Positions 7,932 to 17,231 of a stretch of DNA of 64,000 nt are shown piece after piece. Under the pieces are notes generated by a model. It made no database searches and was not told the origin of the DNA. It saw only the letters and a program-made list of their open reading frames with translations. The DNA comes from Deltaproteobacteria bacterium (lineage in GTDB: Bacteria; Myxococcota_A; Polyangia; Haliangiales; Haliangiaceae), in NCBI GenBank assembly GCA_021413675.1, contig JAIOQA010000070.1, positions 1 to 64,000 on the forward strand, written 5' to 3'. The translations under genes and the position numbers were made by a program. The first letter of the stretch is position 1, and each line of letters opens with the position of its first letter.

Positions 7932-10900
7932 CTACTGGCCAAGCAGGACTATCAGGCCATCCGAGTTCGTGCTCGCGACGGCCAGATCGAGCCTGCCGTC
8001 ACCATTGAGATCCCCGACCGCGACGGCGTAAGGCGAAAACCCGGCCCCGTAGTCGACCTTTGGCGCAAAGGTCGGGGCCGTTGCGCCCTGAAGTGTCGAG
8101 GAGAGAAAGACCGAGACCGTGCCAGCGTTCGAGTTCGTGTCCACAAAATCGAGCTTCCCATCGCCGTTGAGGTCGCCCAACGCCACCGATGAAGGATTGA
8201 GGTCTGCCGTGAAGTTGACCACCGGAGAGTAACTCGGCGCAGCGGCACCGCTCGCGGTCGTGCTCATGAATACTGAGACCTGGTCGAAGCCGTAGTTGTG
8301 GTCACCGGCGTTCGGATCGGGGTTATTGTTTGCGACCACCAGATCAGGTGCACCGTCCCGGTTGATGTCGCCAACCGCAACGGAGATCGGAGATACGCCT
8401 GCGGTAAAATAGACCTGCATCGAGAACGTCGGCACCGCCGCCCCGGGGGCCGTGGTATTGAGCCGAACGGAAGCACCGCTGTAGCCAGCAAAGGCGAGGT
8501 CGACCTTGCCATCCTGATTGAGGTCGCTCAGGACAACCGATTCGGTCTCCCACAACGATGGGAAGTCGACCTTTGCCGCGAAGCTCGGCATGGAAGCGCC
8601 GTTCGATGCCGTATTGAGAAGGACAGACGTGCTCCGCAACGACGCGCTGACTCCGTCGCTAGCCACCGCGAGATCAAGCCTCCCATCACCGTTGATATCA
8701 CCAATGGCGACAGATGCCGGCTGGGGACCACCCGGGAAGTCGACCTTAGCCGAGAAGGTGGGCACTAGCGCCCCGCCCGCGGTGGTGTTCAGAAAGACTG
8801 ACACGCTCGCGGCGGTCCGATTCGCAACTGCGATGTCGGGCTTCCCGTCGCCGTTGAGGTCACCAATCGCGAGCGCGTAGGAGGAAGGCCCACTCGGGAA
8901 GTCAACCTTGGGCGCGAAGGTAGGCGTTGTCGCGCCAGTCGCGGTCGTTCCCAGCAACACCGAGATATAGGTGGAGCATGCAAGTACGACGTCGGGCTTG
9001 CCATCGCTATTGAGATCGCCCACCGCAACTGCGTACGAACATAGTCCCGCGAAGCTGACTTGCGGTCGAAAGGTCCCCGTCGACGAAACCAGCTTGGTTG
9101 CCGTGAACGTGATCGGCGATCCTGTGAGCACCGGCGCAGTCGCGGTCACGGTGTTCAGGCCTGCCGACGCGCCGAGCGTCAGCGTCGTTTGTGCCAGGCC
9201 CTGCGCGTTGGTCTGGACCGTCGTGGCAGACAGGCTACCGCCGCCCGATGCGACAGCGAACGACACCGTGACGCCCGGCACCGGATTCCACGCGGCGTCT
9301 CGCACGGTCACGACGAACGGCGAGGCAAGCGCCGTACTGACAACGCCGGCCTGATTGTCGCCGGCGGTCCGCACGAGCGTGAGCGCCCCGCGGTCGACCA
9401 CCGTCACGGCGATCGCCTTCGTGCCGAGTGCCGCGTTGGACACCGAGATCGTCGCCGAGTCGTCGGTTGCGTTCGCATCCTCGACGCCGGTGACGTTGAT
9501 GATCTGGCCCGTGGCATAGTTGCTCGAGTCGAGGGTGACGCTGGCGGGCGTGACGGTCACCGCACCGGTGTTGTTCGAGCCGATGGTGATCGTCGTCGGC
9601 GCGGTCGGGATGAACGCCAGCGAGACTTTGACGCTGCTGTTGGTCGTCCCCTCCGGCACCGTCAACGCATTCGCGCTCACCTGCAGCGCCTGCATATCAT
9701 CGTCGACGACATTGGCAGTCACATCCGGAATGCTGCCGATCGCCGCGGAGGCCATCTTGATGGCCACGGTCTCGTTGACCAGGTCCTGGTCCGCGACCCC
9801 GTTCAGCGTGACCGGCTGGTAGGTGCTCCAGTTCGCCGACGTGAACGTCAGGCTCGGAGTCCCCACGGTCACGGCGCCGGTATCGCTCGACGTGATCGAG
9901 ATGACGACGTTGTTGCCGACGGTGGGCTGCGCCGTCAGCTTGACCTGGAACTGGCCGGTTCCGGCCTCGCCGAGACTGACAGACGTGAAGTCCGTCGCGA
10001 CCCCGAGCACATCGTCATCGATGACGGTCACCCCGATCGAGGCGCTCGAGGCTCCGGCGGTCGCCGAGATGACGGCCGCCCCGTTCGTCGTGTTCGCGTC
10101 CTGGACGCCCGTGATCGTGATCGGCTTGCCCGTCGCGTAGTTGGTCGCGTCGAGAGAGATGGTCGCGGGCGTGACCGAGGCGACAGTGGAATCGCTCGAG
10201 GCGACGGAGACCATCGTGGCGGCCGTCGGGATGAACTTCAGCGTGACCTTGATGGTGCCGTCGCTGGCGCCCTCGCCCACGGTCAGCGTCGGCGCGCTGA
10301 CCTGGACGACCTGTGTATCGTCGTCGGTGACGTTCGCGGTCACGTCCGGGATGCTGGCGATCGCCGCCGACGTTAGCTTGATCGCCACGGTCTCGTTCAC
10401 GAGATCCTGATCGGCGACGCCGTTGAGAATGACGGGCTGGTAGGCGTTCCAGTTCGCAGAGGTGAAGGTCAGGCTGGTGGTCGCAGCGCTGACCGTCACG
10501 GCACCGACGTCGCTGGACGCGATCGCCACGACAACGTTGTTGCCGGCAGCCGGCTGCGCGGTCAGGCGCACCTGGAACTGGGCGCTGCCGCCCTCGCTGA
10601 AACTGACCGAGGAGAGATCCGTGACCACGCCGAGGACGTCGTCGTCGATCACCGTGACCGCCACGCTCGCGCTCGCGGCCCCCGCCGCAGCCGTGATCGT
10701 CGCGGCGGCGTTCGCGGCATCGGCATCCTGCACGCCGGTCACGTTCACGTTCGAACCCGTGGCGTAGTTCGTCGCGTCGAGGACGACACTGGCGGGCGAC
10801 ACGGTCGCTCCGGCCGTGTTGTTCGACGTCAGCGTGATCGTCGTCGGCGCGGACGGAACGTACTTGAGTGACACCGTGAACGAGCCCGTCGTCCCCTCGG

Positions 10901-13900
10901 TGATGTTCAGCGTGTTCGCGCTCACCAGCACGACCTGCGTGTCGTCGTCGGTGACCGTCGCGGTGACGTTCTGGGTGGTGACCAGCGCGTTGGTCAGCGC
11001 GATCGTCACGGTCTCGTCGGCGAGGTCGAGGTCGCCGACGCCGGACACGGTGACGGTCTGGAAGGTGTTCCAGTTGGCGGTGGTGAACGGCAGGGTCGCG
11101 GGCGCGACGGTCGCCGCGCCGGTGTCGCTCGAGCCGACGGCGACGCTGAGGTTGGCCGAGGGCTGGGCGCTGAGCTTGACCTGGAACGTGGCCGTGCCGG
11201 CCTCGCCGAGCGAGACGGCGGAGGCGGTCGTGATGATGCCGAGGGTGTCGTCGTCGAGGACCGTCAAGGCGACGGTCTTCATCGGCAGGGCGCCGCTCGT
11301 GAGCGTCAGCGTGACGCTCTCGTTGGCGACGTCGGGGTCGTTGACGCCGGCGATGTTCGCGTCCTGGAAGACGTTCCAGTTGGCAGTCGTGAAGGTCAGC
11401 GAGCCGGTGACGGTGGCGGCGCCGGTGTCGCTCGACGCGATGCTCACGACCGTGGTGCCGGCCGGCTGCGCGGTGAGCCGCACGCTGACCTTGCCGGTGC
11501 CGGCCTCGCCGACCGTGAGGGAACCGACCGAGGTCTCGATGCCGAGGATGTCGTCGTCGGTGACGTTGACGGTGACGGTCGCGGGCGTCGCGCCGGCGGC
11601 GGTCAGGGACAGCGAGGTCGCGCCGTTGGCCGCGTCCGCGTCCTGCGTGCCGGTGACCGACACGGTCTGGGCGACGGCGTAGTTGGCGGGCGTGAAGGTC
11701 AGCGAGCCCGGCGATGCGGTCGCGACCGCGCCATCGGCGGAGGCGACCGACACGACCACGTTGCCCGCCGGCATGTACTGCAGCGACACGCCGAGCGTGT
11801 TGATGGTGCTGCCCTCGGTGACGGTCACCGCGGAAGCGGACGCGACCACGACCTGCGTGTCGTTGTCGGTGACGGTCGCGGTCACCAGGCGGTTCGGGAA
11901 GCCGGCGCTGGCCAGGGTCATCGTCACGGTCTCGTCGGCGAGATCGACGTCCTGCGCGCCGGTGATCGTCACGGTCTGGTAGACGTTCCAGTTCGCGGTC
12001 GTGAACATCAGCGTCGCCGGCGCGACGGTCGCCGCGCCGGTGTCGCCCGAGGTCACGGTGACGTTGGTGGTCGCGGCCGGCTGCGCCGCGAGCCGGACCT
12101 GGAACGTGCCGGTCGCGCCCTCGGTGAGGGTCACGGCGGTCACGTCGGTGACGATGCCGAGGATCTCGTCATCGACGACGGCGACCGCGATCGGCAGCGA
12201 GGTCAGGCCGGTGCTCGCGGCGGTGATCGTCACGCTCTCGTCGGCGGCGTCGGCGTCCTGCACGCCGGTGATGGTGACGTTCTGGTAGGTGTGCCAGTTG
12301 ACGGTCGTGAACGTCAGCGTCGGCTGCGCGGTCAAGCGCACGCCGACGGTGCCGGTCGCGCCCTCGCCGATGCTGAGGCTGGGCACGCTGGCCTCGAGCC
12401 CGAGGTGATCGATGTCGGTGACGGTGACGGCCACGGTGCGCGTGGCGAGGCCGGCCGAGGTCAGCGACACGGTCGTCGATTCGTCGACCGCGTCGGCGTC
12501 GATGACGCCGCCGATGGTCACGAGCTGCGGCGTGGCGTAGTTCGCCGAAGTGAAGGTCAGGGTCGCGGGCGCCGCGGTCGCGACGGCGGGATCCGCCGAG
12601 GCGACGGTGACGGTGACGTCGGAGGTCGGCATGAACTGCAGCGACACGCCGACCGTGCCGGTGCTGCCCTCGCTCACGGTGAGCGTCGCGGCGCTGAGCA
12701 CGGTACCCTGGGCGTCGTCGTCGTTGACCGTCGCGGTCACGACCTTGACCGGCAGCCCGCTGGCGGTGAGGGTGAGGGACAGCGACTCGTCATTGAGGTC
12801 CACGTCCTGGACGCCAGTGACCGTGACGGTCTGCGCGACGTTCCAGTTGCTGGTCGTGAAGCTCAGGGTCGCAGGCGACGGGGTGGCCGCGCCGAGATCC
12901 GAGGACACCACGCCGACCATCACGCCGGCGGGCGGCTGCGCGCCGAGCTGCACGGTGAACGTGGCGGTGCCGTTCTCGGCCAGCGTCACCGCGCTGACCG
13001 AGGTCTCGATCGTGAGGTGATCGTCGTCGGCCACGGCGACCGGGACGTTGGTCAAGAGCCCGGCGGCGACCGACTCGAGCCGCAAGGTCGTGCTGCCGGG
13101 CGCGGCGTCCGCATCGTCGGGCGCCATCAGCGTGAGCACCTGATCGCTCGAGTAGTTCGAGGCGGTGAACGTGAGCTGCGCCGTGCCGACGGTCGCGACC
13201 GCGGTGTCGAGGCTCGAGACCGCGACGACCACGTCGCTCGCCGGCTTGAACGCGAGGTGGACGTTGACGGTGGTGGTCCCGTTCTCGGTCATGCCGACCG
13301 TGCCGGGCGTGGCGACGATCAGCTGGGTGTCGTCGTCGTTGACCGCGACCGAGATCGTGCGCGTCGTCAGGCCGGTCGCGGTCAGCGTCACCGAGGTCGT
13401 CTCGTTGGCGGTGTCGGCGTCCTGGGGCGCGTCGACCGTCACGGTCTGCGCGACGTTCCAGTTGCTGGTCGTGAAGGTCAGCATCGTCGGCGTGGCAGCG
13501 GCGGCGCCGGGATCGACCGAGGCGACCGTCACCGTCGTGGTGGCGGTCGGCTGCTGGGTGAGCGCCACGCCGAACGTCATCGAGGCGCCCTCGGTCAGCG
13601 TGAGCGCGGTCGTGGTCGGCTGGATGCTGACCTGATCCTTGTCGACGACCTGGACCGGCACCGAGACGTTGGTGAGCGCGGCCGAGGTGAAGGTGACGTT
13701 GGCGGTGTCGGTGACGACGTTGGCGTCGGGCACGCCGCTCACGGTCACGGTCTGATCGACGTTCCAGTTGCCGGTCGTGAACGTCAGCGTGGCGGGCGTG
13801 ACCGTCGCGACCGCGAGGTTGTCGGAGGCGACATCGACGGTGACGTCGGAGGTCGGCTGCGCGGTCAAGTGCACGGCGAGCGGCGCGCTCGCGCCCTCGG

Positions 13901-14387
13901 TGACGTCGAGGCTCGCGGGCGACACCCGGACCGCGAGGCCGTCGTCGTCATCGACGGTGACCGCGACCGTCACCGTCGGCGCGTCGTCGGACGACAGCGT
14001 GATCGTCACGTTCTCGTCGACGGTGTCGGCGTCCTGCTTCGCGGGCAGCATCACCGCGTGCGGCGTGTTCCAGTTGGCGGTGCTGAACAACAGCGCCGTC
14101 GTGGTCACGCCGAGCTTGGTGTCGTCGGACGTGGCGACGTTGACCAGCACGCCGGCCGCGGTCGGCGGCGCCGCCGAGAGCGTGACCGTGAACATGCCGG
14201 TCGTGCCCTCGGCGACGGTCAGCGCGGTCGTCGACGGGACGATCGCGAGGGGACCGGTGGTGGCGTCGGCGCTGGCGTCGACGCCCGCGTCGGCCTTGCC
14301 GCCGTCCTCACCGGTGAACGTGACGCCCTGGACGGAGCAGGCGCTCCCCAGCGTGATGATCGCGATGATCCCGAGAAACCTGCGCAT
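7932..14387 (-). CDS. Giant surface lipoprotein: 16 Calx-beta-like repeats, Ig-like domain, FG-GAP propeller
   Basis: 2,151 residues from the ATG at 14387, preceded by GATGAGG at good spacing. Signal MRRFLGIIAIITLGSAC ends in lipobox GSAC and is followed by an Asp/Ala linker. Sixteen tandem repeats of about 105 residues follow, each opening with a variant of (L/V)TEG..G.F.V.L.AQP, containing T(L)TFT..NWN..Q.VTV.G..D.D, and closing with V.DDD, as in Calx-beta (Ca-binding) domains. Next is one bacterial Ig-like domain (about 1,650-1,760), then seven VCBS/FG-GAP units (YAVAVGDLNSDGKPD and relatives), enough for a seven-bladed integrin-alpha-like propeller whose DxNxDGxxD loops bind calcium. It probably acts in adhesion or contact-dependent surface functions. 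The downstream flank is the IS21 wreck. Confidence 0.9.
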   Translation of the reverse strand: MRRFLGIIAIITLGSACSVQGVTFTGEDGGKADAGVDASADATTGPLAIVPSTTALTVAEGTTGMFTVTLSAAPPTAAGVLVNVATSDDTKLGVTTTALLFSTANWNTPHAVMLPAKQDADTVDENVTITLSSDDAPTVTVAVTVDDDDGLAVRVSPASLDVTEGASAPLAVHLTAQPTSDVTVDVASDNLAVATVTPATLTFTTGNWNVDQTVTVSGVPDANVVTDTANVTFTSAALTNVSVPVQVVDKDQVSIQPTTTALTLTEGASMTFGVALTQQPTATTTVTVASVDPGAAAATPTMLTFTTSNWNVAQTVTVDAPQDADTANETTSVTLTATGLTTRTISVAVNDDDTQLIVATPGTVGMTENGTTTVNVHLAFKPASDVVVAVSSLDTAVATVGTAQLTFTASNYSSDQVLTLMAPDDADAAPGSTTLRLESVAAGLLTNVPVAVADDDHLTIETSVSAVTLAENGTATFTVQLGAQPPAGVMVGVVSSDLGAATPSPATLSFTTSNWNVAQTVTVTGVQDVDLNDESLSLTLTASGLPVKVVTATVNDDDAQGTVLSAATLTVSEGSTGTVGVSLQFMPTSDVTVTVASADPAVATAAPATLTFTSANYATPQLVTIGGVIDADAVDESTTVSLTSAGLATRTVAVTVTDIDHLGLEASVPSLSIGEGATGTVGVRLTAQPTLTFTTVNWHTYQNVTITGVQDADAADESVTITAASTGLTSLPIAVAVVDDEILGIVTDVTAVTLTEGATGTFQVRLAAQPAATTNVTVTSGDTGAATVAPATLMFTTANWNVYQTVTITGAQDVDLADETVTMTLASAGFPNRLVTATVTDNDTQVVVASASAVTVTEGSTINTLGVSLQYMPAGNVVVSVASADGAVATASPGSLTFTPANYAVAQTVSVTGTQDADAANGATSLSLTAAGATPATVTVNVTDDDILGIETSVGSLTVGEAGTGKVSVRLTAQPAGTTVVSIASSDTGAATVTGSLTFTTANWNVFQDANIAGVNDPDVANESVTLTLTSGALPMKTVALTVLDDDTLGIITTASAVSLGEAGTATFQVKLSAQPSANLSVAVGSSDTGAATVAPATLPFTTANWNTFQTVTVSGVGDLDLADETVTIALTNALVTTQNVTATVTDDDTQVVLVSANTLNITEGTTGSFTVSLKYVPSAPTTITLTSNNTAGATVSPASVVLDATNYATGSNVNVTGVQDADAANAAATITAAAGAASASVAVTVIDDDVLGVVTDLSSVSFSEGGSAQFQVRLTAQPAAGNNVVVAIASSDVGAVTVSAATTSLTFTSANWNAYQPVILNGVADQDLVNETVAIKLTSAAIASIPDVTANVTDDDTQVVQVSAPTLTVGEGASDGTIKVTLKFIPTAATMVSVASSDSTVASVTPATISLDATNYATGKPITITGVQDANTTNGAAVISATAGASSASIGVTVIDDDVLGVATDFTSVSLGEAGTGQFQVKLTAQPTVGNNVVISITSSDTGAVTVGTPSLTFTSANWSTYQPVTLNGVADQDLVNETVAIKMASAAIGSIPDVTANVVDDDMQALQVSANALTVPEGTTNSSVKVSLAFIPTAPTTITIGSNNTGAVTVTPASVTLDSSNYATGQIINVTGVEDANATDDSATISVSNAALGTKAIAVTVVDRGALTLVRTAGDNQAGVVSTALASPFVVTVRDAAWNPVPGVTVSFAVASGGGSLSATTVQTNAQGLAQTTLTLGASAGLNTVTATAPVLTGSPITFTATKLVSSTGTFRPQVSFAGLCSYAVAVGDLNSDGKPDVVLACSTYISVLLGTTATGATTPTFAPKVDFPSGPSSYALAIGDLNGDGKPDIAVANRTAASVSVFLNTTAGGALVPTFSAKVDFPGGPQPASVAIGDINGDGRLDLAVASDGVSASLRSTSVLLNTASNGASMPSFAAKVDFPSLWETESVVLSDLNQDGKVDLAFAGYSGASVRLNTTAPGAAVPTFSMQVYFTAGVSPISVAVGDINRDGAPDLVVANNNPDPNAGDHNYGFDQVSVFMSTTASGAAAPSYSPVVNFTADLNPSSVALGDLNGDGKLDFVDTNSNAGTVSVFLSSTLQGATAPTFAPKVDYGAGFSPYAVAVGDLNGDGRLDLAVASTNSDGLIVLLGQ

Positions 14388-14593
14388 CAAGACCTCATCA
14401 TCGAATCGAAACCAGACGACCCACCAACGCCGGCGAGGACCAGACCCTGCCCCGCACGACGCACCCCGAGGGCACGACGCGGAACGAGCAGGCAATCGAG
14501 CAATCCCCCCACCGACAACCTCTCCACGGTATCACGGCGTACGTGGTCGCCGTCGCGAGAAGGCGCGGTGCGCGCGGCGCAAAACGTGCGCGG

Positions 14594-15316
14594 CTACCGA
14601 CGGCGCTGAGCCTTGCGCTCCGCCGCCATCGCCGACTGCAGCAGCCGGTGCACCGCCTCGCACAGCGCCATCGCGCGGCGCCGATCGCCGCCCGCCGCCA
14701 CGTGCATCGCGTGCAACACCGCGTCCGCCCGGGCGATGAACTCGTCGAGCGGCGTGAACTCGAGCCGCGACGCGGGCCGGCCGCCGTAGCTGGCGCCCGA
14801 GCAGCGCGCCGAGGTCCCGACTGCATGGCCGTTGCGACAGGCAGGGGGGCGCACCGGATAGATCGTGCAGTCGCCCTGGTGGTTGAACGCGCACATCACC
14901 CGCCTGCCCCACTGCGCCTGGTGCTCGGCGAGGTACTCGTCGTGCGACACGCGCCCGCCGAGCTCCGCCAGCCGGCGCGGCCCATCGCCGGCGGCCTTCT
15001 GCCACGCCGGAAACGCCGCGAGGAAGCGCGTGCGCACCGCCAGCTGCGCCGGATCCATCAGCCAGCGCGCGACGACCTGCGCCTCCGGCATCCACACCAT
15101 GACCGGCTCCTCGCAGCAGCCGTTGCAGCCGCGCGAGCACACCACGGGCAGCCCCTGGCGCACACCCACGGCGGCGCGCTCGACGGTCCCGTCGTCGATC
15201 GTCTGGTTGAGCCGGGTGGCGATGGCGATCGTGTCGTCGACCGAGACCCGCGCCCGCCCGGCGAGCACCGTCTCGATCAACTGCGCGAGCCGCGCGTCCT
15301 CGGCGTCATCTGCCAT
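14594..15316 (-). CDS. YkgJ-family cysteine-cluster protein
   Basis: 240 residues, no signal peptide. It has the family motif CxxxCxxCC (Cys60, 64, 67, 68 in CSRGCNGCCEEP) and a second Cys set (VMCAFNHQGDCTIYPVRPPAC) that together form the Fe/Zn-binding cluster of UPF0153/YkgJ proteins. The biochemical role of the family is poorly known; metal or Fe-S cluster binding is the only safe statement. It lies between the large lipoprotein gene and a small lipoprotein gene, all on the minus strand, with 206 bases separating it from the large gene's start. Confidence 0.85.
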   Translation of the reverse strand: MADDAEDARLAQLIETVLAGRARVSVDDTIAIATRLNQTIDDGTVERAAVGVRQGLPVVCSRGCNGCCEEPVMVWMPEAQVVARWLMDPAQLAVRTRFLAAFPAWQKAAGDGPRRLAELGGRVSHDEYLAEHQAQWGRRVMCAFNHQGDCTIYPVRPPACRNGHAVGTSARCSGASYGGRPASRLEFTPLDEFIARADAVLHAMHVAAGGDRRRAMALCEAVHRLLQSAMAAERKAQRRR

Positions 15317-15334
15317 GCGCCGAGTGTAGCGAGG

Positions 15335-15529
15335 CTAGTGGGCGTCGGGTGGGTGCACCCAGATCACCTGCAAGCCGCGCTGACGGGCCGTGTACTCGAT
15401 CGCGGCGATGCGCGCCTGCGATCGGGCCTGCGAGGTCCGAGCGGTCGCGGGCCGCTGCGTCGTCGCGCCCGCCGCACACCCCGTGATTGCCACTGCCGCG
15501 ATGATCCATCCGATCGAAGCGAGCCGCAT
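15335..15529 (-). CDS. Small lipoprotein, 64 residues
   Basis: A short gene with a classic lipoprotein signal: MRLASIGWIIAAVAITGC, lipobox ITGC at Cys18. The mature part is about 47 residues, mostly helical and basic (two Gln/Arg-rich runs), ending IWVHPPDAH. Function unknown. Upstream on the minus strand a GGGAGG-like site lies 5-10 bases before the ATG. The 205 bases to the divergent plus-strand gene at 15735 hold no other gene and must carry both promoters. Confidence 0.65.
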   Translation of the reverse strand: MRLASIGWIIAAVAITGCAAGATTQRPATARTSQARSQARIAAIEYTARQRGLQVIWVHPPDAH

Positions 15530-15734
15530 GACATCCTCCCTGGTTCGTCTCGGACGATCCTACTCCTGACGCCGCGCGCGTGAAGAGGGTATTTCGAGCG
15601 CGCGAGGTGCCACGTCTACGCACCTCGTGCGCAACCGCGTGCGCGGAAGACGCGACGTGGATCGCGCCGACCCTGCAGAACTGCTCGACTCCCGTACGCC
15701 GGGCCGCGGCACATCGGCTGCAGTCTCCCGGGTC

Positions 15735-16073
15735 ATGGACGACGACGTGCCGGATCTCCGCCGCAGCCCGTGGCGCGCTCACGGCATCATCCTCGAGGTG
15801 TTCGCGATCGCCTACGCGGTGCTCGCGGTCGGCGCCTGGCCGAAGGCCTCGCCGGCGCCGAGCGGCAGGCTCGAGCAGGGCCTGTCGGTGCTCGAGGGCA
15901 TCGGCGAGGGCGTGGCGATGGGCGCCATCCTCATGGGCGGCGCCGCGCTCCTCTTCTACGCCGCGATCACGACGGCGATCCTCGGGATCGTGCCGCGCCG
16001 CATGCAGGATCCCTGGCTCGTGCACGTCACGCTGATCGGCGTGATCGCGATCGCCGCGCTGGTGGCGCAGTAG
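15735..16073 (+). CDS. Small integral membrane protein, 112 residues
   Basis: Not assigned to a family. After a short charged N-terminus (MDDDVPDLRRSPWRAHG) there are three predicted membrane segments: IILEVFAIAYAVLAVGAW, a long Gly/Ala-rich helix (GVAMGAILMGGAALLFYAAITTAIL) and VTLIGVIAIAALVA at the C-terminus. The frame is open further upstream, but no start there gives a sensible protein. It converges on the aminotransferase gene with a 9-base gap. Confidence 0.6.
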   Translation: MDDDVPDLRRSPWRAHGIILEVFAIAYAVLAVGAWPKASPAPSGRLEQGLSVLEGIGEGVAMGAILMGGAALLFYAAITTAILGIVPRRMQDPWLVHVTLIGVIAIAALVAQ

Positions 16074-16082
16074 CGATCCCGA

Positions 16083-17150
16083 TCAGCCGACCGTGACGGT
16101 CCAGCCGCGGGTGTCCGCGATGCGGCCCTGCTGGATGCCGGTCAGCTCGTCGAAGATGCGGAGCGCCATCGGGCCCGGCTTCTTGTCGTTGATGACCATG
16201 CGCTTCTCGCCGTGGCCGAGCTCGCCGACCGACGAGATCACCGCGGCGGTGCCGGTGCCGAACACCTCGTCGAGCTTGCCGCGCGCGTGGGCGTCCTCGA
16301 TCTCGGCGACCGCGATCGGGCCCTCGACCACCTCTTTGCCCCAGTCGCGCAGGAGCGTGATGATCGAGCTGCGCGTGACACCGGCGAGGATGCTGCCCTC
16401 GAGCGCCGGCGTGCGGAACACGCCGTCGATCTCGACGAACAGGTTCATCGTGCCGACCTCCTCGAGGTACTTGTGCTCGGCGGCGTCGAGCCAGAGCACC
16501 TGGGCGAAGCCGTGCTTCTTGGCGCGATCCGCGGCGTAGAGGCTGGCGGCGTAGTTGGCGCCGGCCTTGACCGCGCCGAGGCCGCCGCGCGGCGCGCGCA
16601 CGCACTCGTCCTCGATCCAGATGCTGACCGGGTTGAAGCCCTCGGCGTAGTACGCGCCGACCGGCGAGGCGATCACGAAGAAGATGAACTCGCGCGACGG
16701 CCGCACGCCGAGGAACGGCTCGGTGCCGATGATCGTCGGCCGCAGGTAGAGCGCGGTGTTCGGCGACGACGGCACCCACTCGTGCTCGAGCTTGACCAGC
16801 TCGGTCATCGCCTGCTGCACGATGTCCGCCGCGATCGTCGGCATGCACATGCGCTCGACGCCGTGGGCCAGGCGCGCCGCGTGGCGGTCGGGGCGGAACA
16901 GGCGGATCTTGCCGTCGACGCCGCGGATCGCCTTGAGGCCATCGAACAGGGTCTGGGCGTACTGCAGCACCGACGCCGCGGGGTCGAGCGAGAGCGGCCC
17001 GTACGGCTGGATCCGCGCGTCGTGCCAGCCACGCCCGGCGTGGAAGTCCATGAGGAACATGTGATCGGTGAAGTACTGGCCAAAGCCGAGCGCGGCGTCG
17101 GGGGTCCGCGGCTTGGAGGTGGCGGCGCGCTGAATCGGGATGTCGATCAT
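16083..17150 (-). CDS. ilvE: Branched-chain amino acid aminotransferase (class IV, PLP)
   Basis: 355 residues from the ATG at 17150 (MIDIPIQ). Class IV fold with FDGLKAIRG, a catalytic-lysine region GAVKAGANYAASL, the cofactor phosphate segment EVGTMNLFV and the GTAAVISSVGEL loop typical of the larger (eukaryote/Bacteroidetes-type) BCAT branch. It transfers amino groups between Leu/Ile/Val and 2-oxoglutarate, in the cytoplasm. An upstream in-frame ATG at 17207 would add 19 residues that look unrelated to the family, so I prefer the internal start. No other branched-chain genes are nearby; it ends 9 bases from the convergent membrane protein gene. Confidence 0.92.
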   Translation of the reverse strand: MIDIPIQRAATSKPRTPDAALGFGQYFTDHMFLMDFHAGRGWHDARIQPYGPLSLDPAASVLQYAQTLFDGLKAIRGVDGKIRLFRPDRHAARLAHGVERMCMPTIAADIVQQAMTELVKLEHEWVPSSPNTALYLRPTIIGTEPFLGVRPSREFIFFVIASPVGAYYAEGFNPVSIWIEDECVRAPRGGLGAVKAGANYAASLYAADRAKKHGFAQVLWLDAAEHKYLEEVGTMNLFVEIDGVFRTPALEGSILAGVTRSSIITLLRDWGKEVVEGPIAVAEIEDAHARGKLDEVFGTGTAAVISSVGELGHGEKRMVINDKKPGPMALRIFDELTGIQQGRIADTRGWTVTVG

Positions 17151-17231
17151 GGGGGCGTCCTTGCTGACTACCTCGCATTTATGCACGGGCGACGGGGCCC
17201 GGGCCATACAGCCGGGTGACTCGCGACCAGA

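Noticed and set aside
12291-14609. Plus-strand 772-residue frame
   Set aside because: It is the mirror of the repetitive giant lipoprotein, which has clear domains and a ribosome-binding site; the plus frame is low-complexity Arg/Gly/Asp and repeats only because the other strand repeats.
17151-17207. Longer aminotransferase start at 17207
   Set aside because: The extra 19 residues (MARAPSPVHKCEV...) do not resemble family N-termini; the internal ATG at 17150 gives the usual length.
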